DNA from: Cerioporus squamosus
Taxonomy: Eukaryota; Basidiomycota; Agaricomycetes; Polyporales; Polyporaceae
NCBI GenBank assembly: GCA_022592435.1
Contig: JABYQS010000032.1
Coordinates: 1-64,000 of the forward strand
Length of the DNA: 64,000 bases
Reading direction: 5' to 3'
In this document: in pieces, positions 1 through 10,221 of the stretch
How positions within the stretch are numbered: position 1 is the first letter of the stretch
How the letters are laid out: the number at the start of each line of letters is the position of its first letter
The notes under the pieces: generated by a model
Told to the model about the DNA's origin: nothing
Seen by the model: only the letters and a program-made list of their open reading frames with translations
Databases searched by the model: none
Made by a program: the position numbers and the translations under genes

Positions 1-1264
1 GATGATGCCTCCAAGTGCGCACACAGAGAGTCTAGGAAAGTCTCTGGATAGGCGGATTCGGAAGGTGAGACTCTAAAGTTAGGCAAGTGGGCGAGAGTGA
101 GCGCGGAGAGCGACGAGCATTTCTGGAGCGCACTGAAGAGATATGCGTGGAGGCTTCCTAAATTTCCGTCTATTAGTCGAGCGATTGTGCAATGAGAGAG
201 CTAAAATAGCCACGAACCGTATCGGGCGGCCTTGTCGATCCCCTCCGGTATGGGGTCGTCTGTTGTGCCCATTTGGACATGACGCAGAGTGGCACTGCTC
301 ATGCTAACACTGCAAAGAACCAAGCCTTTTGCAGGTGGGAAAAGGGGTCGCATTAGTGACGTAAGTGGAAAGATATCATAACTTATTTGTATACAATACT
401 TAGTTGTGAACCACCTTCCCTTTTGCACCTCTTACTGTGCCAGGGGATTATTGCCCACGAATGAGTGGCAAAAGGTCTGTCAGTATACACACCTGACAGA
501 CTTCCTTTCCTGCAGTGAAAAGGAGAAATGCTATGCTGCATCAGATTGTGTTCTTGGGTTTTCCTCCCCAAAATCTTGCTTATGTCAGCAAATATTACTT
601 CCATGATTTTGCAGAAAACAGAGTGAATTCTCAGTGTGAAATATGATAACAACAACTGTCACCAGATACAATAAGTTAGGATGCATTTATACATGTACAG
701 TAGGCAGAATGTGGTGTAACCTTTCATAAGGAAGGATACAAATACCTTATCAAGCATTATAAATGGGTGTTGATTTGCCTTACCAGAATATGCTCTCAGA
801 TGTAAGACATGAAAAGGCTACTGCTCACACATAACCTTTCTTTGGTATTTAGTCTGAGATTTCCACTGTTCACAACATGGAGTTAATTGCAATGAATTTA
901 TGTCGGTTGCTACTGTAGCTTTTACTATAAGCATAATCACAAAGAGTTCCACCATTCATCAAGCTCCAAAATTCTATCCCATGATACATGTGAATATCCA
1001 ATAAAATATTGATGTAGCCAGAAACTTCTATTTTATCAGTGTAGATAAGGTTGACAAAAGGTTAGGGACTGTAGACCCACTAAAGGCTTATAACAGACAG
1101 GGGACTAGGAGATGGCCATGGGTATACAGATAGAGTCCGATGGAAGCTGGTCCTCCAGCTCATACTGTTCACACAAAGAGCAAGTTGGCACAGACTGTGT
1201 TGGTCAAGGGTAAGCTGAAGGTACAACGAAGAATTCTGGCAGTCTTGATGCTGCATCCCGTGTC
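1..1264. other. No recognisable gene
   Basis: No reading frame of convincing length or family character is visible here. The stretch is AT-richer than the rest of the window and has stops in all frames. It is probably old intergenic or decayed transposon sequence that leads into the copia scrap. Confidence 0.5.
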
Positions 1265-1458
1265 CTCAACCATGACTTAGTGCATCGTCAATGGGGTCAT
1301 CCAGGCAAAGAAGCGTGCTTGGTCATTCTCGCTCTCGTCCATATATATGGATATTGCAGGACCTCTAGGCACATTGATCGGTGGCTTCAACTACTTCTGT
1401 GTCTTCGTCGGTGACTGCTCTGGTCTGGCTGCTGTTTACTCTCTCAAGCGGAAGTCTG
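1265..1458 (+). pseudogene. Ty1/copia integrase fragment
   Basis: The plus strand keeps a short piece of a copia-type polyprotein. A GAG-pre-integrase-like motif, HRQWGHPG, lies near 1280, and an integrase core start reading DIAGPLGTLIGGFNYF begins at 1350 and runs to SLKRKS near 1455. In the family this DxxGPL region carries the first acidic residue of the DDE catalytic triad. The frame between the two pieces shifts. The fragment ends exactly where LTR-1 begins with TG at 1459, so insertion of the LTR or a later deletion removed the rest. The family call rests on motif recognition only. Confidence 0.6.
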
Positions 1459-1790
1459 TGCTGAACTTACTATGGACTATGGACATCAGTTGCGCATTAG
1501 GCGCTATGGGCACTGCATCTTACAATCAGATCTAAGGCTATGCTTCTTCCTTTCCTTTTAGGGTATGTTGTACAAAACCATGTGGTTACCTGGCTTCTCT
1601 TTATTTCCAGTCCATTCCAGTGCATTCTGCATTGCTCCGGACCTTTCTAGTTCTTTCTAGATATCTCTGGGCTGTACTAGACATGCCCTTGTGACCTCGT
1701 CTTTGTCGTATCTTTGTCATCCTTTGTCATCGTCTGAGTCATCCCTACTTGTTCTGGCTCAGACAGCATTATGCTCTCCTTTCTGTCGCT
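1459..1790 (+). repeat. LTR-1, 5' part of a truncated copy
   Basis: This stretch matches the first ~330 bases of the complete 600-bp LTR at 5665-6264, with scattered substitutions. It starts with the canonical TG. It breaks off after the shared CTTTCTGTCGCT string, where sequence of a retropepsin gene begins. The right part of the LTR, including its TATA box, is missing. Confidence 0.85.
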
Positions 1791-2150
1791 GGGCACAGTT
1801 GCTATGAACTTCACCCACTCCATTGCCTTCTTTCCAGCACCTCCGAATGTGTCCAAAAACAGCATAGGTTGTGGTAAAGGGCAACAGCGTAGGTTGAGCT
1901 TGTTTACAGTGGCTTTGTCAATGAGATTAGCTGGAGAACCAGTGTCTATCAGCATCGGGAAGAGTGCAAATTTGTTACACCACGACCGGGAAATGACAGA
2001 CAAGAATGAGTTCATTGGAGGGCTGACTGACGGCTCATTGTTGCTCATGATATCACAAGGTCCAAGGATGAGCAACATGTTGCGTGAGTGCGGCAGGACG
2101 GAGGAACTCGGGATGAACCCAGAGCGGACAGAGAGCACTAGTCCAGCTTG
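1791..2150 (-). pseudogene. Retropepsin fragment of an LTR retrotransposon
   Basis: The minus strand encodes a retroviral-type aspartic protease piece. The signature FPMLIDTGSPANLID sits near 1955-1910, where DTG is the catalytic loop, and it is followed by a hydrophobic-rich segment and FGGAGKKAMEW. In Ty3/gypsy elements this domain lies between gag and reverse transcriptase. No gag zinc knuckle or reverse transcriptase is joined to it. It is cut on the low-coordinate side by the LTR-1 copy and gives way to hAT-1 sequence on the other side. Confidence 0.65.
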
Positions 2151-2402
2151 AGTTAAAACACTCGGAGGCAAGAACAGTACCTCCAGGATCTCTTCCTGCC
2201 TCTCTCACAGTAACCGCATCCTATCTTATTATTGCCATCTGCTATGTCCACCCACTCCTCTGCTCTGCCCCCAAACCTCCTGACTTGGCTGTGAACAAAC
2301 ACCGCCACAAGACCAAGTCTCAAGGCAGTGATGCTCGTGCCCCTGTCACCACTCCTACTTTGCCTTCCACCACGAAGCCACCTCCCAAGTGCATCAAGGA
2401 TT

Positions 2403-3038
2403 TTTTTTTTTTTTGGAATCCTCGTTATAGTCGTTGAAGGCAGAGCCTTATGATAGACTATATCCACTGCAGATTCTACTTATCGTAACATACTGGCATA
2501 TATATGGGTTATCTGATCAGGAACCACGGTGGCCGCAAGGCACATGGGAAACCTGGGGGTGCGTGGCCTTCCTTCCTAAACCGTTCGAGAGTCCGTCGTT
2601 CCGTCGTGTGCCGGGCCCGGACTTATCTGCTCCGGGCCCCCCAATGCCGAGCCCACTGCCATCGGTTACACCTGCTCCTTGGTCCTGGTGGTGCGCAGGC
2701 CAGAACACCGCCACGGGTTCCCACACCGCAGCGGGCAGGTCGGCCGGGCTACGCCGGTGGTCGTTATGTGGTCGCGTGATGCGGCTGCTATGGTGGGGCC
2801 AAAGCCCGGAATGTGTCGCCGTACCCCTATGAAACCCGACAGGCGCGGATGCACGTGCCGTACTTGGTTCCGGTAGGTCCCGATCGCCCGTGGTCCGGGC
2901 CATGATGTAATCGGGTGGTGAACCTCGAGCGCCAAGTGGGACTCGAGGGCGGGGGCAAGGGGGAATCGAACTCGCGACCGTGCGAGCCGAAAACCGCCCA
3001 CAAGAGGGTCTGGCATACCACTCCGCCAGCCTACCCCC
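2403..3038 (-). mobile_element. SINE with tRNA-like head, minus strand
   Basis: The element is flanked by a perfect 12-bp direct repeat, GCATCAAGGATT, at 2391-2402 and 3039-3050. On the minus strand it begins at 3038 with a tRNA-like head and ends in a run of A's (seen as 12-14 T's at 2401-2414) right against the left repeat. A tRNA-derived 5' end, an oligo(A) tail and a variable-length target duplication are the hallmarks of a LINE-mobilised SINE. It sits inside the hAT-1 coding exon and restores the frame when removed. The ~550-bp body matches nothing I recognise. Confidence 0.8.
2951..3038 (-). promoter_or_regulatory. tRNA-like head with A and B boxes
   Basis: Read on the minus strand, this 88-nt head has an acceptor-like pairing, GGGGGTA with TGCCCCC. 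It has an A-box-like TGGCGGAGTGG and a B-box-like GAGTTCGATTCC. Those are the internal RNA polymerase III promoter elements expected in a SINE. The T stem pairs poorly and I could not fix a convincing anticodon stem, so it is not called as a working tRNA gene. Confidence 0.6.
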
Positions 3039-3190
3039 GCATCAAGGATTCCTCTGCTATTGTGGCCCCAGAGTCCACCTCCACCACCAGCAAGGGTTCA
3101 TCTGTTACCCAAGCCAGCACCATATGTTCTTCTGTGTCCCCTCAGGCCTGTTCCACCTCTAAAAGCAAGGGTGCATCGAGTCAGCCGATC

Positions 3191-3777
3191 TAGTGTTGTG
3201 AGGTCCAGTCCTATGACTGGTCATAACTGGAGAAAAGACTGTAACTCAACTGGTTATGACTGGCAAAGAGAAGACTGGAATAATGCATCAGTTCAGTTCC
3301 AGTCTCAGTCCAATTGTGGCTGCACTGGGCAACCAGTCTGACTGCTCATGACCGGTTAGGACCAGTCACTGACTGGCATTTTATTGTGTATTGTTCCATC
3401 AATTTAGCACAATTTGTCAGCATATTTCTTCATTTTCTGGTGATTGCTTAAGCAATTCTGTTAGTTCTATGTCCATACACATTCAGTAGCAGAGTGTCTG
3501 ATGCTTCTAAGCTTTGATGATACACAACTGATCAGTGTGAGGCTTAGTTTGAGCAGTTTAACTGGTCTTGACCAGTCGAGGACTGGTCATAACTGGTCAT
3601 AACTGAAGAACAGTTAAGACCAGTCATAACCGGAACTGAACTGCAGTTGGGTCCAGTCTGAATTCAACTGGTGCAGTGGTCCAGTCCTCATAAATTGATG
3701 CAGTCCAGTTCCAGTTCAGTCACCAGTCGTCTTTGAAAGGGCCCAATAACTGGACTTGACGGGACCTTACACCACTA
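3191..3777. mobile_element. Non-autonomous hAT-type MITE
   Basis: This 587-bp element has imperfect terminal inverted repeats of about 20 bp (17 of 20 matching; left end TAGTGTTGTGAGGTCCAGTC). It is flanked by AGCCGATC on the left and AGCCGATA on the right, which is 7 of 8 bases of an 8-bp target duplication. It is filled with many copies of ACTGGTC/GACCAGT-like words in both orientations. Dense subterminal repeats and 8-bp duplications are typical of hAT elements. It has no coding capacity and sits in the hAT-1 exon, which reads on in frame after it. Confidence 0.8.
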
Positions 3778-4439
3778 AGCCGATACATGTCGACAATGAC
3801 ACCTCCGCCATCGAGACCAATGGCGGAGAAAGTGTCTTGGCAGTCAAGAGTTGCTCCCGCACAGCCGCTTCTCTGGCCAGTGTGCAAGTCGCTGCCAAGT
3901 TTGCTCAAAAGTATGCAGGCCTTACGCCTGAGCAAAATCTCGGTGTGTACTTACTATTGATCTGCATCCACCCCTAGGCATCCTTTGAAGCATGTCGATA
4001 GGATGGAGTATCAAGAGTCCACCAGCAACCTGTCACATCATGTCAAGGCGTGCAAGCCGGACAACACCACCCCTGAGGCCAAGATGATTACCAACTATGC
4101 CAGCAGGGTCACTTACTCTTTTGTGCAGCTTCGATTCCTCACCGCTATGTGGGTTGCTTGTTGCCACTGCCCCTTCCAAATTGTTGACAATCCCAAGTTC
4201 CAACAAATCCTTTGGATGCTCTACCTGAAGGTCAAGCTCCCGTCCCGTGTCACCATCTCTCACAATGTGAGGAACATCTTTGAGCGCACATGCCAGCGAC
4301 TGAAGGACAAGCTGAAGGTTAGTTGCCTCCATGGTCTGTGCCTGGCCTGCTCTCCCTGTCTAACCACCTCTGTGCAGAACCTCCCGGGCAAGATCCATGT
4401 GTGCATCGATGGCTGGATGTTGCTGAAGGTCTAATAACG

Positions 4440-4660
4440 CAGAGTATGGTCTAAGGACCGGTTGAAGACTGTAACTTAACTGTAACCGCACTGCTTATGA
4501 CCGGACTTCAACTGGAATTACAGCGGTCCAGTTTCCGGTCACAGTTCAGTCCTTATTCCTCTGGCTGCCTCAAATGACCGGTGTAGCCAGTCAGGACCGG
4601 TCAATAACCGGCTGAAATGACCGGTCAACCAGTCATGGCTGGGTGTTATGCACACTTCCA
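4440..4660. repeat. Second array of ACCGGTC-type words
   Basis: A run of GACCGGT, ACCGGTC, CCAGTC and related words in both orientations resembles the interior of the MITE at 3191-3777. I could not find matching terminal repeats or a target duplication. It may be a decayed second copy or the subterminal part of hAT-1 itself. Confidence 0.5.
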
Positions 4661-4737
4661 AAAAGTCCCAAAATTTATGACAACATATCGAACCTTCGAG
4701 ACAGAGAGCAGACACTACCTACGCAATCTCTGATGCA

Positions 4738-5659
4738 ATTCTACTACCTATGAAGGAAGAGCTTGCTAGCGAACTGGGGACCTCGATCTGAGATGATCTT
4801 CTATGGTAGTCCATGGAGACGGAAGTACTCCCGTACGAAGTTGTTCGCAGCCCCGTCAGCATCAATCTCATCGCGGCAGGGGATGAGGTGCACCAGCTTG
4901 GCATGCCGGTCGGCAATGAGTTGCAGCGCGTTGTACCCATCTACATCTGGCAGACTGGTGATGAAGTCGCAGGTCACCACCTGTCCTGGCCCGTCTGGAA
5001 TCTCGTTTGGCTGGAGCTGGCCATGTCACTTGCCGTGGACTGGCTTCCCTCGCCTGCAGGTGTCGCAGGTCTCGACGTAGTTATTGATGAACTGGGTCAT
5101 GCCGGGCCACCAGTAGTTGCAACTGACCAGCTCGGTAGTCTTCCACTGACCCGGATGACCTGCGGGTGGTAGGTCGTGGTGTAGCCGGACGATCTCTGCG
5201 TGCAGTGCGCGATCGTTGGGGACGTAGACCTTACCCCTGTACAGAAGTAGGCCCTGTTCGACATTCCAGTCCACCAGGTCATTCCGCAGACGTGCCGGTC
5301 CAAGGTTTTCAACCTTGCGCAGTGCATCGACTACCTCCTGTTCACGTTCACCACACTTGCAGATCTGGTGCAGCAGTGCCTTCTCAGGTATGAGAGCAAG
5401 GTGTCCACGGCGAGCAGCCAGCGAGCGGAAGCGACTAGGTTGCAGTACGACACGACCCTGATTGTCATCCGCATCGTCCCGCTGATGATCGGAGCATCGA
5501 GACAGTGCATCTGCGCGACTGTTGGATACGCCGGGTTTGTGGGTGATGACAAAGTCAAACTGCGAGAGGTACAGAGCCCATCGCGCTTGCCGCCTGGTGA
5601 GGTTCTGTGCCGTACGCCAGTACTCGAAATTCTTGTGGTCTGACTGGATCTCGAACGTA
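4738..5659 (-). pseudogene. Ty3/gypsy pol, end of RNase H and integrase
   Basis: On the minus strand this continues the RNase H domain of the element at 6265 upward (FEIQSDHKNFEYW just below 5659) after a solo LTR. It then gives an integrase zinc-binding region near 5190-5080 (HHDLPPAGHPGQW with WWPGMTQFINNYV and CDTCRRGK) and part of the integrase core (DRHAKLVHLIPC and SDRGPQFASKL, down to about 4745). The remaining core and any chromodomain are lost where unrelated sequence starts near 4738. Frame changes near 5330 and 4840 show decay. Confidence 0.8.
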
Positions 5660-5664
5660 CTGGG

Positions 5665-6264
5665 TGTTGAACTTACTATGGACTATGGACATTAGTTGCG
5701 CATTAGGCGCTATGGGCACAGCCTCTTACGATTAGATCTTAGGCTATGCTTCTTCCTTTCCTTTTAGGGTACGTTGTACGAAACCCTGTGGTTACCTGGC
5801 TTCTCTTTGTTTCCAGTCCATTCCAGTGCGTTCTGCAACGCTCCGGACCTTTCTAGTTCTTTCTAGATATCTCTGGGCTGTACTAGACATCCCCTTGTGA
5901 CCTCGTATTTGTCGTATCTTCGTCATCCTTCGTCATCGTCTGAGTCATCCCTACTCGTTCTGACTCAGACAGCATTATGCTCTCCTTTCTGTCGCTTACT
6001 CATGCTACTCCAGACACAGTATATAAGGAGGGACTCTTGGGCTTCGTCTCCTCAGTCTTTTGCTCTACTGACTGAGGAGTAAGTACTCGCCTACCTATGC
6101 TTACTTATGCTTTACTTACAAGTACTTTGTAGCTCGTGTTGTCCACTCGTCTGCTAGGTACTTGTGTCTATGCTATCAGTCTTTTGCTCTACTGACTGAG
6201 GACTCGTGTTGTCCACTCGTCTGCTAGTCGTTGCGACTTGCCTTCACAGGTTCAGACTTCATCA
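5665..6264 (+). mobile_element. Solo LTR-1, complete
   Basis: This is a 600-bp LTR that begins TGTTGAAC and ends TTCATCA, flanked on both sides by the 5-bp direct repeat CTGGG (5660-5664 and 6265-6269). It lies in opposite orientation to, and inside, the RNase H region of a gypsy pol gene. Removing it with one repeat restores the gypsy reading frame at LPS-TFEIQSDHK. A TATA box lies at 6020. The word TCAGTC...GACTGAGGA, which can fold into a hairpin, occurs twice (near 6052 and 6176), so the right third of the LTR contains an internal duplication. It is the reference copy for the LTR-1 pieces at 1459, 9823 and 29919. Confidence 0.92.
6020..6027 (+). promoter_or_regulatory. TATA box of LTR-1
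   Basis: TATATAAG lies 355 bases into the LTR, where an RNA polymerase II promoter is expected in the U3 region. The same stretch is kept in the inverted copy near 10015. Confidence 0.6.
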
Positions 6265-7740
6265 CTGGGCAGGCCTTCGAGGTAGTGGCGCCATGCCTGA
6301 AGAGCACAAATGATAGTGAGCATCTCTTTGTCGTAGATCTCGTAGTTGCGCTCTGCATCATTCATGGACTCGGAGTGGAAAGCAACGGGGTGCCACTTCT
6401 CATCCTCCCCTCCTGCGACAGCACCACACCGGTGGCAAACCCGGAAGCGTCGACTTCGATTCGAGTGGGTCGGTCAGGGTCGTAGATGCGCAACACTGGG
6501 CTCGTGGTGAAGCACTGTTTCAGCGTATCGAACGCACCCTGTTCCTCCTCGCCCCACTGCCAGGGAACGTTACCCGTCAACTGGTCCAAGGGTTTGCAGA
6601 TGGCGCTGAAGTTTCGGATGAAACGATGGTAGAAGTTTGCGAAGCCACGAAACTTCCTAATGTCAGAGACGTTCCGCGGTACCGGCCAATCTGCGATGCC
6701 CTTGACCTTGACTGGGTCCATCTTGACCTGGTTTTCGGATACGAACATGCCCAGGTACTCGACCTTCGTCTGTTCGAAATCGCACTTCTCTGGTTTGCAG
6801 AACAGGTCGTGTTCGCTGAGACGCTTCAGGACCTCTCAAACAAGGATGCGATGTTCCGCAAGGTCGTTGGTGAAGATGAGAATGTCGTCGAGATAGACGG
6901 TGACCTTGCTGAGAACGATGAGGTCCTTGAAGATGTCATTCATGAACACAGAGAAGGTGCTGGGCGAGTTGGCTAGGCCGAAGAACATAACTGTCAGCTC
7001 GTAGAGTCCACGGTTGGTCACGAATGTGGCCTTCCACTCGTCGCCTGTCTTAATGCGCACATTGTTGTACCCCCACGGGATGTCGAGCTTTGTGAAGTAC
7101 CTGGCCCGCTTGAGTCGATCCATAAGTTCCGAGACCAGCGGTAGCGGGTAACGGTTCTTGATGGTGATGTCGTTCAGTCGCCGATAGTCCTGTACGGGAC
7201 GTAGACTGCCGTCCTTCTTTTTGACGAAGAAGAAGGGGGAGACATCGGGGACTTCGACTCGCGGATGTAGCCTTTTGCCAGGTTCTCTTCCAGGAACTTG
7301 TCGAGCTCGACCTGCTCGTTCGGGGATAGAGGGTACACCTTGGAGTGGAACATCTTGGCATCCGGAACGAGTTCGATAGCATGATCGTAGGGGCGATGGT
7401 TGGGCAACCGCTCTGACGCCTCCTTTGAAAACACATCGAGGTACTCGTGGTAGTGTTCCGGGACAATCTGTTCCACAGGACGGGCTGGCCCTCGGCGCTG
7501 GTATCTTGTTCAGCAAGCTCCTGCGAGTAGGTGTGGCTTGCCGAGACAAAGAGTTGAGGGGCATCCCACAATGAACGCCCCTCCGTCCAGGCATCCAGGA
7601 GGGCTTGCTCAGACCCATCCCAGTCCTCCATGTGCGGCGACTGGTCATCTTCATCCACCTCCTCGACCATCACTGCTGCGCATACCCGCCCAATCTTCTT
7701 GGCTTTCCGAACCTCGCCGGTGAGCCTGTTCAGGATGACC
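6265..7740 (-). pseudogene. Ty3/gypsy pol, reverse transcriptase and RNase H
   Basis: On the minus strand the order is: a pre-RT linker ([17 protein letters not shown] near 7460), the RT palm start ([20 protein letters not shown] near 7225), the catalytic YLDD (near 6895), the thumb and RNase H start (FRGFANFYHRFIRNFS near 6640), and RNase H ([16 protein letters not shown] near 6460, then [10 protein letters not shown] near 6325). The linker and RT are in different frames (shift near 7235), and the RT to thumb junction near 6836 is also broken. The next RNase H residues continue beyond the solo LTR below 5660. The aspartic protease expected before the linker is absent. Confidence 0.88.
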
Positions 7741-8638
7741 ATCCATACCAGGTGCTCGGTGACGGAGGCTTGGGTGGCAACGGCGTGATATGCTTTTGCG
7801 CCGCTCAGAAACCGGAGGCTCTCTTGCGTGTCCTTGCCATCGTACTCGCCAGGCAATAGCGAGGGCAAGAGTTTGGTGACGTCGAAGGCCGTTGCCATGG
7901 GGGGAAGATTGGAGGTTGTAGAGGATGGTGAAGAGCCCTGAGACGGACTACTTGTAGTCGCTGGTCGTGAGGGGTTGCGAGGGGATATGGGTGGTGGAGT
8001 AGTCCGAGGCGGGGAATTGAGGACGATGTCGGGCTGTCGTCCCTCCAGTTGAGACTGGGGGGGTGGTGTGGTTGCTGGGCTCAGCAATCCCGATGCTCGC
8101 CGTTGCAAGCGTTCACTGGCAAGAGTGAGCGCGGCTGGTAGAGGGATACGCGCGCCGCTGGCTGGGGAAGCGGTAGGGGGGGTGTTGGTGCGGCTAGGGA
8201 TCCGACTTGGTGGGCGAGTGCCGGGGCGACTGACCGCTTCACGAGCTGCCTGGTGCAAAGGGCGTCCGCTCGCTGTAGTGGTGGCGATCGGCTGTGCAAG
8301 TCAGTTGCGGATCTGGTCCGCCGATGCAACGTCAGGGAAGGAGTACGCGTCAAGCTCGGGCCAGGACTCGTCGTCTGCGGGGATAGTGATGTGCCAGTTG
8401 GGGCATGGTTGTTGGGCGCAGACGTGGAATTGTCTGTCAGTACTGTTCCAGTGTTGGTCTTCCTGCGCAGCAACGTGGAATGCGTGACTGGACTTTCTAC
8501 ACGGGAGGTTTTCGCACTCCAGGATGAATCTTCGACCGCAGACGCGAAGTCAGGTGATCGCGAGGGATCGCCCCGTGCAACGGGTGTAGGGGAGAGGGGG
8601 TGGGGAACGCCGGTGCTCGTGTTGAAGTTTCGACCTAA
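7741..8638 (-). pseudogene. Ty3/gypsy gag, N-terminal part
   Basis: Between the LTR at 8639 and the pol linker the minus strand encodes a Ser/Thr/Pro-rich leader. It then reads MATAFDVTKLLPSLLPGEYD and ESLRFLSGAKAYHAVA, typical of the start of a fungal gypsy gag. The frame changes once near 8250-8100. After LVWMVILNRLTGEVRKAKK it jumps straight into the pol linker. The gag C-terminus, its CCHC knuckle and the protease have therefore been removed by an internal deletion near 7720-7740. Confidence 0.65.
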
Positions 8639-9067
8639 TGTTACGACTGATCGTCGAGGGAGATCAGGGGAACTCACGAAGACGAGCAGGGGCAGAGACG
8701 AGCACTTGTGCAGCGAGAGCGGAGCAGTGCTCGACGATCAGGGCTGGGGACAAGGTGTATTGAGCAACATATCTACGGAGCGAAATACAGCTTGGCTTAC
8801 CTGGGGACAAGAGGTCGAAACTGAGGGTCCCCAGGTAGCGCTCATGGTCTTATATACATGAGGGAACAATAATGTAATGGAGACAATAGCGCGAGAGCGT
8901 CATAGTGGATGAACAATAGGAAGTCCAAAGAAGGAAATGAATAGTACCGGGGATACATTTGTAACAAAGGTCACCATGAAGTTCCCATGGCCAGGGGGGG
9001 TGAAGGAGGAAGGTAGATGGTGTTTGATCTGCAAGTAAGTACATGGCATCGTGAGTACATGTGGACA
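8639..9067 (-). repeat. Probable 5' LTR of the minus-strand gypsy element (LTR-3)
   Basis: The 429-bp stretch upstream of gag has TGT...ACA ends (forward strand TGTTACGAC at 8639 and TGTGGACA up to 9067). It has a TATATA near 8850 read on the minus strand. The position and ends fit an LTR. The partner 3' LTR and a target duplication cannot be seen, because the element is cut at 4738. The first bases after the LTR do not match a tRNA I can name, so the primer site is unproven. Confidence 0.55.
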
Positions 9068-9822
9068 GGGACTCACCGTGGTCGTTGACAGAGAAAGCCT
9101 GCGCGTGAAGAAGAACAAAGGTGTCCGCGCCGGCTGGTACAAGGGACACAACTCGACGTGTCATTCCCACATTGCCTCTGCCCACTACGAAGCGTACAGC
9201 AAGCGCTGCAAGAATGCCAGCCTTGAGGAGAACCATCGGTGCATACCGAAGGCAATCTTGAGGTCGCGAGAGGTGGCGAGGGTGGCGGAGGAGGGGAAGA
9301 AGGGGGGACAGAAGACACTCGACGGCGTCGTGCAGAAGGTTGAAGCTCTGACGGCTTTCAGCCGCAAGGCCATCCTGAAAGGGGTGACAGAGCTCGTGGT
9401 CTGTATTGGACTAACCTTATCTTTGTCCAGGCTCTCGCTCTCGCTGATGACAAGCATTTCAACAACTGCTTGGTGATCATGCGCCCGAAGACTAAGCGTT
9501 CCGAGCTCCCAACCCGGTCAACTGTCCGTGCACGCATCAACAACAACTTCATCGACTTCCTGGACACCCTTCGCACCGACATCGCGCATGCCCCGGGGTC
9601 AGTCTCAAGCAGATGGGATATGTGGACCGCGTCGCACACGTTGGACGCGTACTTCGGCCTTCTCGTCCAATGGGTCTCCATCGATCTAGATACAGGTGCA
9701 TGGACGATGCGTGACGAGGTTGCCGCTTGCCACAAGGTCCTCGGGAATCACAGCGGCGCAAACTTGGGCAGATACTTCCTGTTGTTCCTCGATCGTGCCG
9801 GTATCACTTCGAAAGATCACAG
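9068..9822 (+). pseudogene. hAT-3 transposase fragment
   Basis: The plus strand encodes a BED-type zinc-finger region (GWYKGHNSTCHSHIASAHYE near 9130, with Cys and His spacing seen) and a linker. After an intron-like gap near 9410-9430 it encodes the first catalytic block of a hAT transposase, including VSSRWDMWTASHTLDAYF near 9610 and GNHSGANLGRYFL near 9755. The gene is cut on the left by the gypsy LTR-3 and on the right by an inverted LTR-1 copy. Confidence 0.75.
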
Positions 9823-10221
9823 CGAGTGGACAACACGAGTCCTCAGTCAGTAGAGCAAAAGACTAATAGCATAGACACAAGTACCTAGCAGACGAGTGGA
9901 CAACACGAGCTAAAAAGTACTTGTAAGTAAAGCATAAGTAAGTATAGGTAGGCGAGTACTTACTCCTCAGTCAGTAGAGCAAAAGACTGAGGAGACGAAG
10001 CCCAAGAGTCCCTCCTTATATACTGTGTCTGGAGTAACATGAGTAAGCGACAGAAAGGAGAGCATAATGCTGTCTGAGTCAGAACGAGTAGGGATGACTC
10101 AGACGATGACGAAGGATGACGAAGATACGACAAATACGAGGTCACAAGGGCATGTCTAGTACAGCCCAGAGATATCTAGAAAGAACTAGAAAGGTCCGGA
10201 GTGTTGCAGAACGCACTGGAA
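9823..10221 (-). repeat. Inverted, truncated LTR-1 copy
   Basis: This is the reverse complement of most of LTR-1, missing its first ~155 bases and its last ~45. Its TATA box is kept near 10015. One internal ~100-bp part differs from the reference copy. Its inner edge at 10221 cuts the last exon of the Plavaka transposase. A 10-bp word, TTGCAGAACG, lies on both sides of that edge (10203 and 10221). Confidence 0.85.

Larger units (their letters stand above)
2170..4436 (+). pseudogene. hAT-1 transposase, N-terminal half, broken by two insertions
   Basis: A plus-strand hAT transposase gene can be read through after mentally removing two later insertions. The Ser/Thr/Pro-rich N-terminal exon (about 2290-2390 and 3051-3190) continues in frame across the SINE at PPPKCIKD-SSAIV and across the MITE at SSQPI-HVDND. 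From 3990 to 4330 it reads STSNLSHHVKACKP, then CCHCPFQIVDNPKFQ and VKLPSRVTISHNV, then GKIHVCIDGW near 4385-4420. These match the region just before and into the first catalytic Asp of agaricomycete hAT transposases. Several stops and frame changes show it is dead. The second half of the gene, with the dimerisation region, is missing. Confidence 0.75.

Noticed and set aside
2951..3038. Functional tRNA gene
   Set aside because: T-stem pairing is poor, no clear anticodon arm is seen, and the sequence is the 5' head of a retroposed element with target duplications.
5897..6082. 61-codon frame repeated exactly at 9960-10145 on the other strand
   Set aside because: Both lie inside LTR-1 copies across the TATA box and transcript start. 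The identity reflects the repeat, not a protein.
7050..8258. 402-codon frame as one gag protein
   Set aside because: Only its first ~190 residues are gag and linker-like. The rest reads pol sequence out of frame, so it is a fusion made by an internal deletion plus a frameshift.
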